From the NCBI RefSeq assembly GCF_007992435.1, contig NZ_BKAG01000026.1:27794-91793 (forward strand): a stretch of 64,000 nt of DNA, given 5' to 3'. The translations under genes were made by a program, and so were the position numbers. Positions 60,312-64,000 of the stretch are shown one piece after another (the first letter of the stretch is position 1; every line of letters begins with the position of its first letter). Under the pieces are notes generated by a model, which was not told the origin of the DNA, ran no database searches, and was given only the letters and a program-made list of their open reading frames with translations. Source of the DNA: Prosthecobacter gellanilyticus (GTDB lineage Bacteria; Verrucomicrobiota; Verrucomicrobiia; Verrucomicrobiales; Verrucomicrobiaceae).

Positions 60312-60980
60312 TTACTGGACGGTGACATTGCCTTCTTTCGCGGCGACCTGGAGGGCGCGGATGTAGGACACGATGGCCCAGCGATCACGCACTGTGAGGT
60401 TGCCACCGTAGGAGCCCATGAGCCCCTTGCCATTGGTGATGACATCGAAAATCGCACCGTCAGCGCGGTAGGCGCCTGGGTTTGCAGGATCCAGATTGCC
60501 TGCCTGATGGAAGTTGAAAGCGGTCAGGATGCCATACTTGGAGGTCACGCCCTTGCCATTGCCAGAAGCGCCATGGCAGACAGCGCAGTAGATGTTGTAC
60601 TGACGCTCACCACGCTCGATGAGAGCCTTGTCAGCAGCCAGCTCTTCAGGGAGGCCGTCGCCGTAGAAGTCACCGATCTTGCCGGTGTTGTAGTAGTCCA
60701 GACCATTGCTGAAGCCATACGCAGCAGGCTTGGCACCCGGTGTGGAGGCAGCCACGGAAGGCACTTCAAAGCCCATCGGCACGGTGTTTTTCACGGGCAG
60801 ACGGCCAGCATGACCATCGGCAAAGAAGTCGCTCTTCACCTGGTATTTCACCTTCGCCTGGTGGTCCAGGTCAGGGAAAATCTCGATCGGAGGCAGCTCG
60901 CTCTTGCTGCCGCGCGTGCCGAAGGCCGCCACGACGATCGCGGCGACAAAGACATAACTGAGGAAGAAATATTTCAACAT
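60312..60980 (-). CDS. actE: Alternative complex III cytochrome c subunit ActE
   Basis: A 222-residue monoheme cytochrome c. MLKYFFLSYVFVAAIVVAAF is an N-terminal anchor or signal. The heme site is YNIYCAVCHGASGNGKG (Cys132-Cys135-His136). GLMGSYGGNLTVRDRWAIVS is the ActE segment with the distal Met, and VRDRWAIVSYIRALQ is typical of ActE C-termini. It accepts electrons in alternative complex III. The ATG at 60980 is chosen; a TTG three codons upstream is possible. It is the first gene of the operon, with a CRP/FNR-type palindrome in its leader. Confidence 0.9.
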   Translation of the reverse strand: MLKYFFLSYVFVAAIVVAAFGTRGSKSELPPIEIFPDLDHQAKVKYQVKSDFFADGHAGRLPVKNTVPMGFEVPSVAASTPGAKPAAYGFSNGLDYYNTGKIGDFYGDGLPEELAADKALIERGERQYNIYCAVCHGASGNGKGVTSKYGILTAFNFHQAGNLDPANPGAYRADGAIFDVITNGKGLMGSYGGNLTVRDRWAIVSYIRALQVAAKEGNVTVQ

Positions 60981-61007
60981 GGCAGGCAACAGGGCCGTTT
61001 AAGGGAG

Positions 61008-61027
61008 CTTGTGAAAAATTTCACAAG
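61008..61027 (-). promoter_or_regulatory. CRP/FNR-family operator-like palindrome in the actE leader
   Basis: The perfect palindrome CTTGTGAAAAATTTCACAAG contains TGTGA-N6-TCACA, the CRP/FNR-superfamily consensus. It lies 27 bases upstream of the actE start codon. Confidence 0.6.
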
Positions 61028-61034
61028 GAGCATG

Positions 61035-61062
61035 AGAGTAAAAACTTGAGCCGCGATTGCAA
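61035..61062 (-). promoter_or_regulatory. Weak candidate promoter of the act/cox operon
   Basis: On the minus strand TTGCAA (61057-61062) and TACTCT (61035-61040) are spaced by 16 bases. The -10 box matches the consensus poorly (three of six). If used, transcription would start just before or inside the CRP/FNR-type palindrome, which would then act mainly as a repressor site. Confidence 0.3.
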
Positions 61063-61218
61063 GGACGATTTCTTTTTTTGTCCCGGCCCGTTTTGGAACC
61101 CCTAGATTTGAGGAAAACGGGGTTCGCAAGCCCCTGGCCAAGGGCTTTTGGGACCCTGTTTTGCCCAGGAAAAGGGCTTCTTGCAGCCTGAAAATCGCCT
61201 GGGACGAGACCTTGCGTC

Positions 61219-62145
61219 TTATTTTCGCCTCGAACACAGCAGCCAAAAGCCGCCAAACAGCCCCCAAAGGCCGATGGCCGCAAATCCAAGCAAAGAGGTC
61301 GCCAGCGCCCGAACGGGGTCGCAACCGGACTGAGATCCGAGGAGCTCCATGAGAAGGCCCTCCCGGACTCCCAGGCCGCTCACGGTGATGGGGAGGGAGG
61401 CCACGAGATCCACGGCCGGCATGATGCCGAGCATTTGGCGCAGAGAAACCTCAGCGCCAACGGCTTGTGCGGCTGCCCAGTAGGCGGCAAAGGCGCTGGC
61501 GGTGCTCAAGGCGGACAGCGCAAAGCCACTGAAAAGCCAGGGGTGCCGGAAGGTGCCGGCGAAAATCGGCGAGGCTGCCTGGACAAGCCGGCTCATGCCA
61601 GGGATGCGCGCCCACATCCGCTGTAGCGATGGCTCCATGATGACTCCGAGCCCGAGAAAGGTGACGATGACGATGATGGGCAGTGCCACGTCCGCCCAGG
61701 TCGTGATCGCAGCGGGCAAGACTCCACTTCGCGAAAAGCAGGCATAAAGCACGATACCGCCCATCAGCCCGCCGACATGGTCCAGGATGATCGAGCCGAG
61801 AATGGGGCCGCGCCTGTCGGGGTAGTCGCGACTGAGGTGCAGAAGGCGGACGCCATCGGCTCCGAGCGGGCCGAGGAAGTAGAGATTGAAGAAGTCGGCG
61901 AAAAAGGTCAGCCGCAGGAGTTTCGGAAACGGCACCTTCAAGTCGTAGACCCGGACGAACCACCACCAGCGGCCTGCCCAACCGAGTACGGAGAATCCGC
62001 CAAAGAGAAACGCGAGGCCAAGCCATCGCAGGTCTATCGTGCGCCACTCAAAAGCGGCAATCTCCTCCCAACGCAGTCGATTCAGCACCCATGCGAGGAG
62101 CGCGATGGCGGCCAGAATGCGGAGGATCGGGAGTAGGCGGCGCAT
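61219..62145 (-). CDS. Lysylphosphatidylglycerol synthase-type transmembrane protein (UPF0104)
   Basis: A 308-residue membrane protein of the LPG_synthase_TM/AglD family. WLGLAFLFGGFSVLGWAGRW and the conserved YFLGPLGADGVRLLHLSRDY, with the polar loop in the membrane, identify the family. SLPITVSGLGVREGLLMELL is the C-terminal signature with Arg-Glu-Gly. Members are membrane proteins linked to lipid or polysaccharide transfer or flipping; the MprF soluble domain is missing, so lysyl transfer is unlikely. The ATG at 62145 begins the first helix. It lies about 230 bases upstream of actE. Confidence 0.85.
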   Translation of the reverse strand: MRRLLPILRILAAIALLAWVLNRLRWEEIAAFEWRTIDLRWLGLAFLFGGFSVLGWAGRWWWFVRVYDLKVPFPKLLRLTFFADFFNLYFLGPLGADGVRLLHLSRDYPDRRGPILGSIILDHVGGLMGGIVLYACFSRSGVLPAAITTWADVALPIIVIVTFLGLGVIMEPSLQRMWARIPGMSRLVQAASPIFAGTFRHPWLFSGFALSALSTASAFAAYWAAAQAVGAEVSLRQMLGIMPAVDLVASLPITVSGLGVREGLLMELLGSQSGCDPVRALATSLLGFAAIGLWGLFGGFWLLCSRRK

Positions 62146-62174
62146 TCCTGCATGGAGGTTATTCTGAACTCTTT

Positions 62175-62254
62175 TTACCACTGATAGGCACTAATACTGA
62201 CCAAACCTCTGATGGCTTGGTCATTAGTGTCAATTAGTGCCTATTAGTGGTTAA
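62175..62254. repeat. Long palindromic repeat (GGCACTAAT type)
   Basis: The left arm (TTACCACTGATAGGCACTAA from 62175) and the right arm (ending GCCTATTAGTGGTTAA at 62254) are near-perfect inverted copies. Each arm has three near-tandem units of about 10 bases. The architecture matches that of 281-370, with a different unit sequence. It lies between trpE and the LPG-synthase-like gene. Confidence 0.8.
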
Positions 62255-62281
62255 GCGGCTTGGATTGAGAGATGAGCATTC

Positions 62282-63787
62282 TCACAGATTCCGCGCCCAT
62301 TCGATGGCGCGGAGCATGCCGGTGGCTTTGTTCACGGTCTCGGTGAACTCGGCGCCGGGATCAGAGTCAGCGACGATGCCCGCGCCTGCCTGCACGTAGG
62401 CTTTGCCGTCCTTCACCACGCAGGTGCGGAGGGCGATGCAGGAGTCGAGATTGCCATCGAAGCCGTAGTAACCGACGGCGCCGGCATAGGCGCAGCGCTT
62501 GCTCTTTTCGACTTCGTTGATGATCTCCATGGCACGCACTTTCGGGCTGCCGCTGACGGTGCCAGCAGGGAAAGTGGCGCGCATCACATCGTAGGCGTTC
62601 TTGTCTGCATGCAGCCTGCCTTCGACGTTGCTGACGATGTGCATGACGTGGCTGTAGCGCTCGATGATCATGAGGTCGGTGACCTTCACGGTGCCGTATT
62701 CCGCCACGCGTCCCACGTCATTGCGAGCGAGGTCCACAAGCATAATATGTTCGGCGCGCTCCTTCGGATCGGCGAGCAATTCAGCGGCGAGAGCATCGTC
62801 CTCGATCTTGGTTTTACCTCTCCAGCGCGTGCCTGCGATGGGGCGGATCTCGATCTTGCCATCGAGGCATTTGACATGCACTTCGGGCGAGCTGCCGACG
62901 AGCGAGAAACCCCCGGGCAGATCCATGCAGAACATGTAAGGAGACGGGTTCACATGACGCAGTGCGCGGAAGAGATCCACCGTCGTTCCGGTGTAGTCTG
63001 TCTCGAAGCGCTGCGAGGGCACGCCCTGGAAGATGTCCCCTGCCCCGATGTATTCCTTCATCTTCGTCACCATGCCTTCATACTCGGCACGCGTGGTGTT
63101 GCTGACGGGCGGTGGAAGCTGGTCGTTTTTCACCGGCGCAAAGGTCTGCAGAGGCTTCACGGCGAGAGGCTGTGAGAGCTTGGTGATCAAGCGCTCGATC
63201 TCCGTCTTGGCCCAGTCGTAGGCGGCTTCCAGCGTGGCGTGCTCATCGGTGTGCACGTTCGCCACGAGCATGAGACGACGGGTGCGATGATCAAAAATCA
63301 ACACGCTGTCCGTGACCATGAAAACCATGTCCGGCAGGCCGAGTTCATCCTTCGGAGGTGCTGGCAAAGTGGGCTCGAAAAAGCGCACCATGTCATAGGC
63401 CAGGTAGCCTACCGCGCCGCCATGAAACACCGGGATGTGCGTGACCTCGGCGGGCTTATACGGCAGCATGATCTGGCGCAGTTCCTCCAGCGGATCTGTG
63501 GTCGTGGTGAAGCGGCGCACTTTGCCGCGTTCCTCGACTTCGATCTCCTTGCCGCGGGCGGTGAAAATGAGCCGCGGAGAACTGCCGAGCAGCGAGTAGC
63601 GACCTGAGTGCTGCGTGAGTTCGGCGGATTCCAGCAGGAAGGCGCTGCGGCCGTCATGGATCTTCTGGAAGGCTGAGAGCGGGGTCTCATAGTCGGCGGC
63701 CAGCTCTGCCATCACCGGCACAAGGTTCCCTTTCGCGGCGAGGGCGCAGAAGGCATCGAAATCAGGCTGGAGATGAAGCTTGGACAT
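62282..63787 (-). CDS. trpE: Anthranilate synthase component I
   Basis: A 501-residue enzyme of the chorismate-utilising family. SFSLVGSSPE-type sequence (GGFSLVGSSPEVHVKCL) and EIRPIAGTRWRGKTKIEDD belong to the active site. ELLADPKERAEHIMLVDLAR and GTVSGSPKVRAMEIINEVEK are the other conserved blocks. The N-terminal domain keeps LLESAELTQHSGRYSLLG, the tryptophan feedback-binding region. It makes anthranilate from chorismate with ammonia or with a TrpG subunit that is not in the window. The ATG at 63787 is preferred over an upstream in-frame start that precedes the conserved part. Confidence 0.95.
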   Translation of the reverse strand: MSKLHLQPDFDAFCALAAKGNLVPVMAELAADYETPLSAFQKIHDGRSAFLLESAELTQHSGRYSLLGSSPRLIFTARGKEIEVEERGKVRRFTTTTDPLEELRQIMLPYKPAEVTHIPVFHGGAVGYLAYDMVRFFEPTLPAPPKDELGLPDMVFMVTDSVLIFDHRTRRLMLVANVHTDEHATLEAAYDWAKTEIERLITKLSQPLAVKPLQTFAPVKNDQLPPPVSNTTRAEYEGMVTKMKEYIGAGDIFQGVPSQRFETDYTGTTVDLFRALRHVNPSPYMFCMDLPGGFSLVGSSPEVHVKCLDGKIEIRPIAGTRWRGKTKIEDDALAAELLADPKERAEHIMLVDLARNDVGRVAEYGTVKVTDLMIIERYSHVMHIVSNVEGRLHADKNAYDVMRATFPAGTVSGSPKVRAMEIINEVEKSKRCAYAGAVGYYGFDGNLDSCIALRTCVVKDGKAYVQAGAGIVADSDPGAEFTETVNKATGMLRAIEWARNL

Positions 63788-63859
63788 GGCAGACAGGCAA
63801 AAACGAGCGCGGAACGTGGATGGGAAACCGCGTTCAGGCAAGGGCGGGAGCGGGGAACG

Positions 63860-63960
63860 GTCAAGAGGTCAGGGCATGGTCAAGGGGTCAAGTAGGGTGT
63901 TCTTGACGATGCCTTGACTGTTCTTGACGATGCCTTGACCGTTCTGACGGTGTTGACTGT
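63860..63960. repeat. 21-bp tandem repeat and TTGAC cluster upstream of trpE
   Basis: The 21-bp unit GTTCTTGACGATGCCTTGAC (plus one base) is repeated exactly at 63899-63919 and 63920-63940, and a degenerate third copy follows. On the left side GGTCAAG and GGTCAAGGGGTCAAG units are inverted relatives. Similar TTGAC clusters lie upstream of mutS (12306-12345). It may be a regulatory array or a repeat family; no function can be assigned. Confidence 0.6.
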
Positions 63961-64000
63961 GGCGATGGCTCGAGCTGTCCCGCGTGGAGTCTGAGGTCTA

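Noticed and set aside
1..64000. CRISPR arrays, rRNA, tRNA, insertion sequences or prophage genes
   Set aside because: I looked for regularly spaced repeats, transposase or integrase motifs and tRNA-like cloverleaf arms and found none I could support.

Overview
The window is high-GC bacterial DNA that fits the phylum Verrucomicrobiota, probably a Prosthecobacter- or Verrucomicrobium-like aerobic heterotroph. This is inferred from the gene mix, not from rRNA. The mix includes a secreted FGly sulfatase, a DUF1549/DUF1553 cytochrome-type secreted protein, several Gfo/Idh/MocA oxidoreductases, NIPSNAP and GYF_2 proteins, a sialate O-acetylesterase, many secreted proteins with no known function, and respiratory genes of the alternative complex III type. 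I see no rRNA, tRNA, CRISPR array, insertion sequence or prophage.

Layout. 1-8.2 kb: the 5' part of a threonine dehydratase, a small monooxygenase, moaA and mobA (molybdenum cofactor), a TPR protein, a PUR-domain regulator, a DJ-1/PfpI protein, a secreted unknown, and trpB. 8.4-14.9 kb: a GYF_2 membrane protein, a cysteine desulfurase, a sulfatase, and mutS carrying an in-frame palindromic insertion. 14.9-17.1 kb: an AT-rich accessory patch with a membrane-anchored unknown, two small ORFs, a lipoprotein-like gene and a broken ParD-like antitoxin. 17.2-29.9 kb: oxidoreductases, a DUF808 protein, a toxin-antitoxin pair, a TIM-barrel protein, a 3D-domain protein, an isochorismatase-SGNH fusion, NIPSNAP and bestrophin proteins, and a metalloprotease gene with a disrupted 5' end. 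29.9-36.4 kb: an M64-like metallopeptidase with its membrane partner, hflK-hflC, and an amidohydrolase remnant. 36.5-47.2 kb: a GAF protein, a GT28-type glycosyltransferase, the DUF1549/1553 protein, an NlpC/P60-like protein, a small repeat protein, a sialate O-acetylesterase, and ndk.

47.2-61 kb is the respiratory core, all on the minus strand. In transcription order it reads actE, actF, a small membrane protein, ccoN-like, ccoO-like, a membrane cytochrome c, coxA, coxC, coxD, two tiny membrane proteins, coxB and a rho-independent terminator, followed by the heme A genes ctaA, an unknown membrane gene, and ctaB. A perfect CRP/FNR-type palindrome lies in the actE leader. The likely role is electron transfer from quinol through alternative complex III to an aa3-type A1 oxidase. 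Three features are unusual. The ccoN-like subunit has lost the CuB histidine pair, the cross-linked tyrosine and the heme b3 ligand but keeps the low-spin heme b ligands. CoxC carries a domain of about 270 residues between its membrane segments. Only actE and actF of the ACIII set are present. An LPG-synthase-like membrane protein and trpE close the window.

Intergenic regions contain several families of palindromic repeats with arms made of short tandem units, plus a 21-bp tandem repeat upstream of trpE.
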